A stretch of DNA of 64,000 nt, taken from NCBI RefSeq assembly GCF_014332515.1, contig NZ_VFSD01000028.1, positions 1 to 64,000 of the forward strand, in the 5' to 3' direction. The DNA comes from Pontibacter beigongshangensis. GTDB lineage: Bacteria; Bacteroidota; Bacteroidia; Cytophagales; Hymenobacteraceae. Below the pieces are notes generated by a model, which was given only the letters and a program-made list of their open reading frames with translations, was not told where the DNA came from and searched no databases. The position numbers and the translations under genes are program-made. The number at the start of each line of letters is the position of its first letter. The stretch's first letter is position 1. Below are positions 15,130-23,338 of this stretch, in pieces.

Positions 15130-17574
15130 TTAATTCAGGGTCGCTTTTTTGGCAATGGCCAGTAATTCGTCTCCGGCGTCTATGTCGTGGCGGAGCTGCT
15201 CTTTAAAATTAACGTGCACACGGAGCGCTTTCAGCCCCTGCACGCCCTGCATCTCCTCCAGTTCCAGATGTTCTACCTGTTTGGTTATGTAGCCTTCGTA
15301 CTGCAGAAACTCAATGTAGCGTATATATTCCTCTGCTTCCCGCTGCAGGGTATACACAATCGCAATGGTGCCGGGCTGTGTCAGCCTTTCGTCGGAGCCG
15401 AGCAAGGTGGCTTTGTCGATCCGCTTTTTCAGGATCTCGTAGCGGATGTTGTTGGCCCCGTGCACATCAAATTTCTTCTCATCGAGCCGGAACCGGATCG
15501 AAATGGGCGTGCTGTGCACCAGAATGAGCTGCGTGATCTCCAGGGGCAGCTTCAGGTTGGCGCGCAGGTTCTGAATGCGCCTGGCAATTTCGCACGATAG
15601 CATGAGCTGCCACAGGCGCATGTTCTTGAGGTAGATCGGTTCAAAATGGCCTTTGTTCAGCAGCGAGGAGCCAATGTAGATATTATACTCCAGCCCGTCG
15701 GTCTTATTTTTCTCAAAATAATGCGGAAATATCTGCTGCACCTTCTCCTCCTCCCTCTCCAGAAAAGAGGAGATGGTATCGTTGATCAGGTAGAGGCTTT
15801 CCTCGTAGGCTTTACGCTTGTTGTATACCGCGCCAAACGCATTGCTGGTGGCTTTTCTGTAGGCCTCTATAGGTCCGGATGAGTCAGGGTTGCGCTTCAG
15901 AAAATGCTCGAAAAGGGGCTCTATCTCGGCACGCAGAAAATCCAGCACCAGGCCTTCGTCTCCTGTTGCCAGCTCGTGCATAATGGTCTGCGAGTACTTG
16001 TCTATTTTAAAGATAAGCTCGTCCAGGATGCTAAGCTGCAGGTTGTCTTTGGCTGTCAGGATCACATCTTTGGCCAGGATGAGCTGCTCCAGCAGGTCGC
16101 CCTGAATGGCTTTGTTGCGCTCTGTAGCGGAGCTCCTGATATCGGAAAGGCCATAGAGCGGGAAAATATCCCGGAACACGATCGGCTCTATCTCAGAGCT
16201 GGCGTTGCGTTCTCTTTTCTCCATCAGGTTGATGGCGGCCTGCGTAAACCGCCACTCCACTATCGGGTGTATGGCCGTGTATTTCTCTTTAATGATGTTC
16301 TGGATGCTGCTGCGCAACTCATCCAGGCCACGGTGCATGGCCAGGGCAAAGAGCGGCAGAATCTCCTTCAGCCTGATGGTGGTGAGGGCATTCAGCTCTC
16401 CGGGTATGGGCGAAGCCAGCTCCAGTATACCGATTATCTGGCCGTTGTAGTGCAGCGGGGCAATAATCAGGTTCCGGATCTTGGCCTTCTGCAGCATCTG
16501 CTCAATGCTGGTGGGGTGCTGAAACATGTCCAGGTCTTCTACCACAATGGTATGGCCATGGCGTATGACAGGCTCGTAGATGGAGTTGCTGATGGCCTCG
16601 AAATTCAGGTTGCTGTTTTTGCTAAGCACCAGGCCATTCCAGAGCTTGCGGCCATAATTGGTTTCAAAATCGTCTAAAGAAGGCGTGGTGACCAGGCCCA
16701 GCCGTATATCTGGCAGGCTGAAGAGCACCCGGAGCTTTTGCTGCAGGCTCTCGAAACTCTCGGGCGTGTTCACCGAGCCTTTTTCGAGCAGGTCGTAGCG
16801 GAGCGACGATATCGTTTCTTCGTTGGTCACGTCCGTGAAGTCGTAAATCGCAAAACCGGTAAACTCAAAGTTCTCCGGCGGCAGTTTTTCCATCCACAGG
16901 TCCAGGTTGTTGTAGCGGTTTATCAGGAAGTTTATTTCGGTATCCGTGAGTTTTTTCAGCTCCCCCAGCGCCTTCACCTCCATAAACTTCAGGTCGATGC
17001 TGAGCTTGTAGTGCCGCTCCAGCCGCCTTATTTTGTCTTTTATCGTGAAAATAAAAGGTTCGTCCACCACAAAGTTGGCATTGTAGAACTTGGCCAGTAT
17101 AAGGGTGTAGGCCGAGATAATCTGCCTGAAAAGCAGGGTTTTCAGGTCTATGTTCAGTTTTTCGGTGTAGTTGTCGCCGCCGAGCAGCTTCAGCTCCTCC
17201 AGCTTGGGGGTGGCATAAAAACTGTCGAAGTGGAAGGGCACCACCACCGCCTTCAGGTCATTTTCCCAGAGCGCGCTCGGAAATATCTCTTCCATCAGGA
17301 TATCTATGGTGTTGATGTGCTGGTCTATAATCGAGACATCTTCTATCGGCTCCAGCAGCTCCGGGGTCTGGCGCAGCAGCGTGGCCAGCTCAATTACGCG
17401 GGCCACGTTGCAGTTGGGGTCTGTGTCGGCCTTGGTCTCCCAGTAGGAGATAAGCGTAGACAGGCAGAGGGTGGTCCTGAACGGGAATTTGTCGACGCTC
17501 AGAGTCACCTCATCGTTATTCGTGATCGAAACAACTGTTTCTTGCAGACTGCCTCTTTTATCTCTCATGTACAA
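15130..17574 (-). CDS. Large GAF-domain protein, function unknown
   Basis: 814 residues, no signal peptide or membrane segment. A GAF-like sensory domain is visible around residues 275-435 (SLQQKLRVLFSLPDIRLGLVTTPS, NLIIAPLHYNGQIIGILELASP, LFALAMHRGLDEL). The flanking regions, about 270 residues before and 380 after, are helical and charged and match no output domain I can name; there is no kinase, GGDEF or HTH signature. It is probably a cytosolic scaffold or sensor. The second Met (17568) is an equally good start. Confidence 0.82.
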   Translation of the reverse strand: MYMRDKRGSLQETVVSITNNDEVTLSVDKFPFRTTLCLSTLISYWETKADTDPNCNVARVIELATLLRQTPELLEPIEDVSIIDQHINTIDILMEEIFPSALWENDLKAVVVPFHFDSFYATPKLEELKLLGGDNYTEKLNIDLKTLLFRQIISAYTLILAKFYNANFVVDEPFIFTIKDKIRRLERHYKLSIDLKFMEVKALGELKKLTDTEINFLINRYNNLDLWMEKLPPENFEFTGFAIYDFTDVTNEETISSLRYDLLEKGSVNTPESFESLQQKLRVLFSLPDIRLGLVTTPSLDDFETNYGRKLWNGLVLSKNSNLNFEAISNSIYEPVIRHGHTIVVEDLDMFQHPTSIEQMLQKAKIRNLIIAPLHYNGQIIGILELASPIPGELNALTTIRLKEILPLFALAMHRGLDELRSSIQNIIKEKYTAIHPIVEWRFTQAAINLMEKRERNASSEIEPIVFRDIFPLYGLSDIRSSATERNKAIQGDLLEQLILAKDVILTAKDNLQLSILDELIFKIDKYSQTIMHELATGDEGLVLDFLRAEIEPLFEHFLKRNPDSSGPIEAYRKATSNAFGAVYNKRKAYEESLYLINDTISSFLEREEEKVQQIFPHYFEKNKTDGLEYNIYIGSSLLNKGHFEPIYLKNMRLWQLMLSCEIARRIQNLRANLKLPLEITQLILVHSTPISIRFRLDEKKFDVHGANNIRYEILKKRIDKATLLGSDERLTQPGTIAIVYTLQREAEEYIRYIEFLQYEGYITKQVEHLELEEMQGVQGLKALRVHVNFKEQLRHDIDAGDELLAIAKKATLN

Positions 17575-17846
17575 TTTTTGAAGGTAATTTTTAATCAGGA
17601 TGGAAGGAGAAGAACGCGCGCAGCCCGGCTGGTGGCTTTGGCGCTGTCTTTTGAGATTTAAACGTGAGATCAGATAAAAAGTATCAGATATTTTACGCTC
17701 GCCATGTTATCTTCGTGTTAAGGGCAGCAGGAGCTGTGCCTGCGGGCGTTATATGGCATAGCGGGGGCGGCCTATATATTCTGGCATAGTATTTATGCAG
17801 GTAGGCCTGTGGAGAAGTGCCTGCCTGTAAGTTTTGTCGGATAAAA

Positions 17847-17902
17847 GCAGGAGCAGCAGCAGCAGAAAAAGCCTCTGGAGGGGCATTTTGATTAGCATAA
17901 TT
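17847..17902 (-). repeat. A-element copy 6
   Basis: GCAGGAGCAGCAGCAGCAG tail complement, GCCTCTGGAGGGGC core, ATTTTGATTAGCATAATT head complement. It lies between the 5' ends of two divergent genes (gap 17575-18056), so it is not at a gene 3' end. The rest of that gap shows nothing else. Confidence 0.85.
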
Positions 17903-18056
17903 GCCCCGCTGCCCGGCAAGCCGCCTTGTATCGGGCATTAGCTTTATGAGAAACTCAAAATTGTAGCGGCCAGTTATGCCGGCAACAACGTTATTTTTGT
18001 GGGCCGTCTGGAGCCGAAATACTAGCTATCACCAACTAAACCTTAATTTGCTGAAA

Positions 18057-18683
18057 ATGAGCGTACTTTTTAAACTGACTTTTGCGCTGCTGCTTACCGT
18101 ATGGAGTATGGGGGCGCAGGCACAGGGAAAATCGAAGTTAGAGAAGGATGTGGAAGACCTGAGAGCCTGGCTTATTAAAAAAACCAATCAGGCCGACAGC
18201 CTGACGCGGGCAGAATGGCCGGCCATCAAAGAAGAATTCTTTACCCGCACCGAAAAGCTGGACAAAGAAGCCAATAAGCTGTCGGATAGCTCCAAAAAGG
18301 AATACGGGGAGCTCAAGAGCCAGTACCGCCACATGGAAGAGCGTAACGAAGAGGCCTATGGCCAGCCGCTCAACCGCGAAGAGGCCGCCCGCTGGGAACG
18401 AGAGCTGACAGGAGCCAACAACATCAAAGCCATCAGAATGGTGGACCTGCGCGACCGCTATGTGTACTTTATGGAGCAGGTACGGGCCCGCCGCACCCGC
18501 TGGAGCCTCCGCGACTGGGATTATGCCGAGCACGTGTACCTGCAGCTTTCAGACCGCAAAGAGCTGGTGCTGGATGCCCTGCCCAACAGCGATAAAATGA
18601 AGATTGCCGCCCTGCAGGTAGAGTTCAACACCCTGCGCAAGAGCCGCGATGTAAAGGATCGGCTCGACAACAGGAAAAAGTAA
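18057..18683 (+). CDS. Secreted helical protein of unknown function
   Basis: 208 residues from the ATG at 18057, chosen because it opens a clear signal peptide (MSVLFKLTFALLLTVWSMG, cleavage near QAQ); an in-frame upstream ATG at 17976 would bury it. The mature protein is extremely charged and helical (Lys/Glu/Arg rich), with probable coiled-coil segments at about 25-110. I recognise no family. Two A-element copies follow. Confidence 0.78.
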   Translation: MSVLFKLTFALLLTVWSMGAQAQGKSKLEKDVEDLRAWLIKKTNQADSLTRAEWPAIKEEFFTRTEKLDKEANKLSDSSKKEYGELKSQYRHMEERNEEAYGQPLNREEAARWERELTGANNIKAIRMVDLRDRYVYFMEQVRARRTRWSLRDWDYAEHVYLQLSDRKELVLDALPNSDKMKIAALQVEFNTLRKSRDVKDRLDNRKK

Positions 18684-18701
18684 GGCTTGGGACAGGATTT
18701 G

Positions 18702-18740
18702 AAATTATTCTAATGAAAATGGCCCTCCAAAAGCTTTTTT
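18702..18740 (+). repeat. A-element copy 7
   Basis: AAATTATTCTAATGAAAATG followed by GCCCTCCAAAAG and a T-run instead of the usual tail; 18 bases after a plus-strand stop, with the head facing that gene. This is one of the copies that break the general orientation rule. Confidence 0.8.
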
Positions 18741-18759
18741 AGACAAAAGACACAGGACT

Positions 18760-18858
18760 TTTTAAAGTGAAGAGTTTAAAACCATGAGTTGGTCTGTGTT
18801 TCACTTTTCATCTCCAAATCAACCAACTCACAATTGAGCCAATCTACAACCAGCTACC
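18760..18858 (+). repeat. Phrase repeat preceding A-element copy 8
   Basis: AAGTGAAGAGTTTAAAACC, TTCATCTCCAAATCAACC, CAACTCACAATTGAGCC and CAACCAGCTACC, the same order as at 10453-10555, leading directly into an A-element. Confidence 0.55.
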
Positions 18859-18892
18859 AAATTATTTAAATGAAAATGCCCTTCCTGGGGCT
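18859..18892 (+). repeat. A-element copy 8
   Basis: AAATTATTTAAATGAAAATG head with a degenerate CCCTTCCTGGGG core. The tail faces the minus-strand 59-aa gene. Confidence 0.7.
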
Positions 18893-18944
18893 TCACGCAG
18901 CTTTTAGGTTGGGGCTTTAAGTAGAGCCGAGCTGTAAACTTCAC

Positions 18945-18992
18945 AAAAAGAAAAAGCCCCGGATACAAACGTATCCGGGGCTTTTTCTTTTT
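18945..18992. terminator. Strong bidirectional terminator
   Basis: Perfect 22-base arms (18945-18966 and 18971-18992) around AAAC: AAAAAGAAAAAGCCCC...GGGGCTTTTTCTTTTT. It lies 12 bases past the stop of the 59-aa gene on the minus strand, which supports that gene being real. Confidence 0.9.
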
Positions 18993-19004
18993 GGATTTGG
19001 CGGT

Positions 19005-19184
19005 TTAAATAGCATTCTGCCCTTTTGTGCCTCCCGACTGGTCTTTCTCGTCGTGGCGGCCTTGCGGGCCTTTTTTCTTTTGCTGGTCGCTCATGTGGCG
19101 GTTCTGGCCTTTGTGCTGATCCTGCTTGTTTTCTGCTTCGGGCCGGCTCTTGTTGTCGTTACCCTGGTTATGTCCTTTTGTCAT
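19005..19184 (-). CDS. Small hydrophilic protein, 59 aa
   Basis: ATG at 19182-19184, stop TAA at 19005-19007. The protein is almost wholly polar (Gln, Lys, Asn, Gly, His, Asp): it starts MTKGHNQGND, has a central Lys run in DQQKKKGPQG, and ends TKGQNAI. Such composition recalls hydrophilin or stress-induced small proteins and predicts a disordered, soluble product. The strong terminator just downstream and the isolated position support expression. No family recognised. Confidence 0.6.
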   Translation of the reverse strand: MTKGHNQGNDNKSRPEAENKQDQHKGQNRHMSDQQKKKGPQGRHDEKDQSGGTKGQNAI

Positions 19185-19489
19185 AGCTTTAGTCTTTTGA
19201 TGTTCTAAGTTTTACGCCCACCTGCCAGAGGAGTTTGACTTTTGACGGACAAATTAAGGGGGTGGCAGTGGTTCGGGCAATTTCGGGACCGGGTAAAAGA
19301 TGGACTGAAATAAGTGCCGGCACATGCTTTTAATCAGGGAACTGCCAGGTTTCCGGTTATTTGGTTTGCATCTCTTAACCTGTCATTTAGTAATCTTGCA
19401 TCCTGTTATTTGTGTCCTTTTAGTTACAGGCTGCTACTTCTGCTAAAAATGCCGTACTTTTACAGCCTTTATATTCAATCGTTCATCGT

Positions 19490-20104
19490 ATGCACATCGC
19501 GATCGTTGGCAACATCGGAGCCGGCAAAACCACGCTGGCCACCAAACTGGCTCATCATTTTAAATGGGACCTGTACCTGGAGGCTGTAGAGAACAACCCC
19601 TACCTGAAAGATTTTTACGAAGACATGGAGCGCTGGGCCTTTCACCTGCAGGTGTACTTCCTGAACAGCCGCTTCAAGCAGCTGCAGCAGATCCAGGCAA
19701 AGTCCGGCCATGTGATCCAGGACCGCACGATCTACGAAGATGCCTACATATTTGCCAGCAACCTGCACCAGTCGGGCCTGATGAGCACCCGCGATTACGA
19801 CAATTATTTCAGCCTGTTTCAGTCGATGATCAGCATGGTGCAGGCGCCCGACCTGATGATCTACCTCAAAGCCGACCTGCCCAAGCTGATCGGCCAGATA
19901 GAGAAGCGTAACCGCGACTACGAGAACAACCTCCGGCTCGACTACCTGCGCAACCTTAACGAGCACTACAACACCTGGATAAGTACCTACAACCTGGGAA
20001 AACTGCTGGTGGTGGATGTAAACCAAATAGACTTTGTGGCCAACCCCGATGACCTGGGCTCCATCATAGAGCGCATCCAAAGCGAATTATTCGGGCTGTT
20101 TTAG
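19490..20104 (+). CDS. Deoxynucleoside kinase
   Basis: 204 residues, the normal length of the dCK/dGK family. P-loop GNIGAGKTT (7-15), the conserved WAFHLQVYFLNSRF helix, the catalytic DRTIYED segment (about 78-84), and a lid-like region with EKRNRDYE. It phosphorylates salvaged deoxynucleosides with ATP in the cytosol; purine or pyrimidine preference cannot be read here. The start at 19490 gives the canonical short beta-strand before the P-loop. It appears monocistronic. Confidence 0.93.
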   Translation: MHIAIVGNIGAGKTTLATKLAHHFKWDLYLEAVENNPYLKDFYEDMERWAFHLQVYFLNSRFKQLQQIQAKSGHVIQDRTIYEDAYIFASNLHQSGLMSTRDYDNYFSLFQSMISMVQAPDLMIYLKADLPKLIGQIEKRNRDYENNLRLDYLRNLNEHYNTWISTYNLGKLLVVDVNQIDFVANPDDLGSIIERIQSELFGLF

Positions 20105-20177
20105 CCTGCTGTAGCGGCTTTGCTGTTGCTGATAGCTCCGCCAATGATCCTTCCAGCCAATCCTGTAAAGCGCATCA

Positions 20178-20212
20178 TATGCCTCTGGAAGGCCATTTTC
20201 ATTAGCATAATC
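20178..20212 (-). repeat. A-element copy 9
   Basis: GCCTCTGGAAGGCC core and ATTTTCATTAGCATAAT head complement; the tail is decayed. It lies 74 bases after the kinase stop with its tail side facing that gene. Confidence 0.78.
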
Positions 20213-20385
20213 GGGCCGTTAGTGCGGAGTCAGAGAGGGCACCTGCAAAAGTTTGCGCCATGCATGATAGGGCAGGATAGGTGCAGGAAGGTTCAGGATT
20301 AACTTTAGAGTAACGGCCACCTACTTGTTATCTGCGAGCCAATTAACATGAACAGGGGCAAGGCCTCTGTAAATCCCTTTCTGAC

Positions 20386-22797
20386 ATGAAGAAATTGCTT
20401 TCCCTGATTTTGTTGCTCAGCCTTTGCGCTACTACTTTTGCCCAGCAAAAAAATCTGACGCTCTGGTACGAGCAGCCAGCCAAAATCTGGACCGATGCCC
20501 TGCCTGTAGGCAATGGCCGGCTGGGAGCCATGGTGTTTGGCCATACGCAGGAGGAGCTGATTCACCTCAACGAAGAGACCCTGTGGTCTGGGGGGCCGGC
20601 GAACCTCAACCCGAACCCGGAATCACCGCAGTACCTGCCCCAGATCCGGGAGGCCCTTTTCAGGGGAGATTATAAAACGGCCGAACAGCTTTGCCAGAAA
20701 ATGCAGGGCCTGTACACGCAGTCCTATATGCCGCTGGGCGACCTGCTCATCAGGCATAACTTCTCGGGCCAGCCCACCGAATATTACCGCGACCTGGACA
20801 TTGCCAACGCCACGGCGCTTACCCGCTTTAAGGTAAATGGCACAGCATACACCCGCGAGGTGCTGGCCTCTGCCCCCGACCAGGTCATCGTGATCCGCCT
20901 TAAGTCATCAAAAAAAGGGAACCTCAACTTCGATGTCAGCACCAGAAGCCAGCTCCGTTCTCAGAATATGGCAGCCGGGCAAAATGAGTTTGTGATGAAA
21001 GGGGAGGCGCCCTCGCATGCCGAACCCAGCTACGTGCGCTCCGACAACCCCGTAATTTACGACGAGGCCGATAAGTGCAAAGGCATGCGCTACGAGCTGC
21101 GCCTGAAGGCAAAGAACCAGGGCGGCAAGGTAACAGCCGATGCAACTGGCCTGCACGTAAGAGGTGCCACCGAAGTGGTGCTCTACCTCTCGATGGCCAC
21201 CAGTTTCAACGGCTTCGATACCTGCCCGGACAAAGACGGCAAGGACGAGTCGGTGCTGGCGCAGGGGTATCTGAACAAAGCCTTCTCCAAAAGTTTCGAT
21301 GCCATCAAAAAGGCACATATAAAAGACTACCAGGGGTATTTTAACCGCGTAAGTTTTTCGCTGAACAACAACCAGGAAGTAAAGCTGTCGACGCTGGAGC
21401 GCCTGATGCGTTACGCCAACGGGGCAGACGATCCGGGGCTGGAGTCGTTGTATTTCCAGTATGGCCGCTACCTGCTCATCTCCAGCTCGCGGCCGGGTGG
21501 CGTTCCGGCCAACCTGCAGGGCATCTGGAACCCGCACCTGCGCGCCCCCTGGAGCAGCAACTTCACCACCAACATAAACGCCCAGATGAACTATTGGCCA
21601 TCCGAGATGGCAAACCTCTCCGAACTGCACCTGCCGTTTTTGGAACTGATTCAGCAAACAGCCATAACCGGGCGGGCAACGGCCAAAAACTTCTACAATG
21701 CCAAAGGCTGGGCCGTGCACCATAATTCCGACATCTGGGCCACCTCCAACCCGGTAGGCAATTTAGGCGATGGCAACCCGATGTGGGCCAACTGGGCTAT
21801 GGGCAGCCCCTGGCTGAGCCAGCACCTGTGGGAGCACTACAGCTACACCGGCGACAGGGCCTTTCTCGAAAAAACAGCGTACCCGCTCATGAAAGAGGCC
21901 GCCATCTTCTGCCTCGACTGGCTGGTAGAAGATAAAGACGGCTACCTCGTAACGGCTCCGGCTTCTTCGCCCGAAAATGTTTTTATAACCGAAACAGGCG
22001 AGAAAGGCAGCATCTCGGTGGCTACCACCATGGATATGTCCATCATCTGGGATTTGTTCACGAACCTGATCGAGGCTTCCGAAACATTAGGCACCGATGC
22101 GGATTTCCGGAAAATGATTGCAGAGAAACAAAGCAAGCTCTACCCGCTGCAGATCGGCAAAAAAGGCAACCTGCAAGAGTGGTACAAAGACTGGGAAGAC
22201 GAGGACCCGCAGCACCGGCACGTATCGCACCTGTTCGGGCTGCACCCTGGCCGGCAGATCTCGCCTGTCAACACCCCTGAATTTGCCCAGGCTGCCAAAA
22301 AAACGCTGCAGATGAGAGGCGACGAAGGCACCGGCTGGAGCATTGCCTGGAAGATAAATTTCTGGGCCCGCCTGCACGATGGCAACCACGCCTACAAACT
22401 GATCCGCAACCTGCTGCACCTGACGGGTGTGGAGGGCACAGAGTTCGCTAAAGGAGGAGGCTCCTATGCCAACCTGTTCTGTGCGCATCCGCCCTTCCAG
22501 ATCGACGGCAACTTTGGCGGCATAGCGGGCATGGGCGAGATGATGCTCCAGAGCCACGCCGGTTTTATCCACCTGCTGCCTGCCCTACCCGATGCCTGGA
22601 AAGACGGAAAAATTACTGGCCTCCGGGCACGTGGCGGCTTTGAAGTAGACATGGAGTGGAAAGACAGCAAACTGGTGTGGGTGAACATCAGGAGTGAAAA
22701 CGGCACCGCCACAAGAGTGAGATACGGTGATAACGTCGTGGACCTGCAGCTTAAGCCAGGGCAGACGCAGAAATTGAGCGGCATCCTGACCAAGTAA
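20386..22797 (+). CDS. Glycoside hydrolase family 95 (alpha-L-fucosidase / alpha-L-galactosidase)
   Basis: 803 residues with a signal peptide (MKKLLSLILLLSLCATTFA). N-terminal GH95 beta-sandwich (LWYEQPAKIWTDALPVGNGR, HLNEETLWSGGP), helical barrel with the conserved TTNINAQMNYWPSEMANL and a C-terminal sheet domain. GH95 enzymes remove alpha-1,2-linked L-fucose, or L-galactose in some plant-pectin systems, with inversion. First gene of the run 20386-27209, followed by a mutarotase that would accept the released sugar. Periplasmic or surface location is expected. Confidence 0.94.
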   Translation: MKKLLSLILLLSLCATTFAQQKNLTLWYEQPAKIWTDALPVGNGRLGAMVFGHTQEELIHLNEETLWSGGPANLNPNPESPQYLPQIREALFRGDYKTAEQLCQKMQGLYTQSYMPLGDLLIRHNFSGQPTEYYRDLDIANATALTRFKVNGTAYTREVLASAPDQVIVIRLKSSKKGNLNFDVSTRSQLRSQNMAAGQNEFVMKGEAPSHAEPSYVRSDNPVIYDEADKCKGMRYELRLKAKNQGGKVTADATGLHVRGATEVVLYLSMATSFNGFDTCPDKDGKDESVLAQGYLNKAFSKSFDAIKKAHIKDYQGYFNRVSFSLNNNQEVKLSTLERLMRYANGADDPGLESLYFQYGRYLLISSSRPGGVPANLQGIWNPHLRAPWSSNFTTNINAQMNYWPSEMANLSELHLPFLELIQQTAITGRATAKNFYNAKGWAVHHNSDIWATSNPVGNLGDGNPMWANWAMGSPWLSQHLWEHYSYTGDRAFLEKTAYPLMKEAAIFCLDWLVEDKDGYLVTAPASSPENVFITETGEKGSISVATTMDMSIIWDLFTNLIEASETLGTDADFRKMIAEKQSKLYPLQIGKKGNLQEWYKDWEDEDPQHRHVSHLFGLHPGRQISPVNTPEFAQAAKKTLQMRGDEGTGWSIAWKINFWARLHDGNHAYKLIRNLLHLTGVEGTEFAKGGGSYANLFCAHPPFQIDGNFGGIAGMGEMMLQSHAGFIHLLPALPDAWKDGKITGLRARGGFEVDMEWKDSKLVWVNIRSENGTATRVRYGDNVVDLQLKPGQTQKLSGILTK

Positions 22798-22805
22798 AGG
22801 AGATT

Positions 22806-22858
22806 GAATTATTCTAATGAAAAAGGCCCTCCGGAGGATTCTGTAGCTCCTGCTGTTG
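22806..22858 (+). repeat. A-element copy 10
   Basis: GAATTATTCTAATGAAAAAG, GCCCTCCGGAGG perfect core, CTGTAGCTCCTGCTGTTG tail. It lies between two plus-strand genes of one apparent operon, directly after the GH95 stop, with its head toward that gene. Confidence 0.88.
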
Positions 22859-22932
22859 AACTGTTGACCGTTGCTGATTTTCCGGAGAAAGATGACCCGT
22901 ATTTCTACAAGGACATAAAAGATTATTCAGAC

Positions 22933-23268
22933 ATGAAAAAATACTGCTTAGCGCTCGACCTGATAGATGATCCGGCTTCCATTGCCGCTTACGAAGAGTG
23001 GCACGCCAGCGAAAAAACCTGGCCCGAAATCAGGAAAAGCATTACTGACAGCGGCATTACCGGCATGGAGATCTACCGCACCGGAAACCGCCTGTTCATG
23101 ATCATGGAAACAGACGACAGCTTCAGCTTTGAACGGAAAGCCGCCCTGGATGCAGCCAACCCAAAAGTGCAGGAATGGGAAACGCTGATGTGGAAGTTTC
23201 AGCAGCCACTGCCCTGGGCAAAGCCAGGGGAGAAATGGGTGTTGATGGAGCAGATCTTTAAAGTATAA
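22933..23268 (+). CDS. L-rhamnose / L-fucose mutarotase family protein
   Basis: 111 residues, standard for the RhaM/FucM dimeric alpha-beta fold: MKKYCLALDLIDDP, AAYEEWHASEKTWPEI, GITGMEIYRTGNRLFMIMET and the C-terminal MWKFQQPLPWAKPGEKW. The start at 22933 is chosen because a longer frame from 22804 reads through A-element copy 10. It interconverts sugar anomers in the cytosol so that isomerases or dehydrogenases can act. Position next to GH95 suggests L-fucose (or L-galactose), though rhamnose is possible. Confidence 0.9.
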   Translation: MKKYCLALDLIDDPASIAAYEEWHASEKTWPEIRKSITDSGITGMEIYRTGNRLFMIMETDDSFSFERKAALDAANPKVQEWETLMWKFQQPLPWAKPGEKWVLMEQIFKV

Positions 23269-23338
23269 GGACCCCTTCTCATCAAACAGTTGTCGTCAAA
23301 AAGCAACAATCTGATAAATTTTATTTTACCTATCCCAA

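Noticed and set aside
15904..16677. 257-codon plus-strand frame
   Set aside because: Also antisense to the GAF gene; no start context or domain.
16738..17661. 307-codon plus-strand frame
   Set aside because: Shadow of the GAF-domain gene on the opposite strand; composition typical of antisense reading.
20908..21723. 271-codon minus-strand frame
   Set aside because: Antisense to the GH95 gene, whose conserved motifs fix the coding strand.
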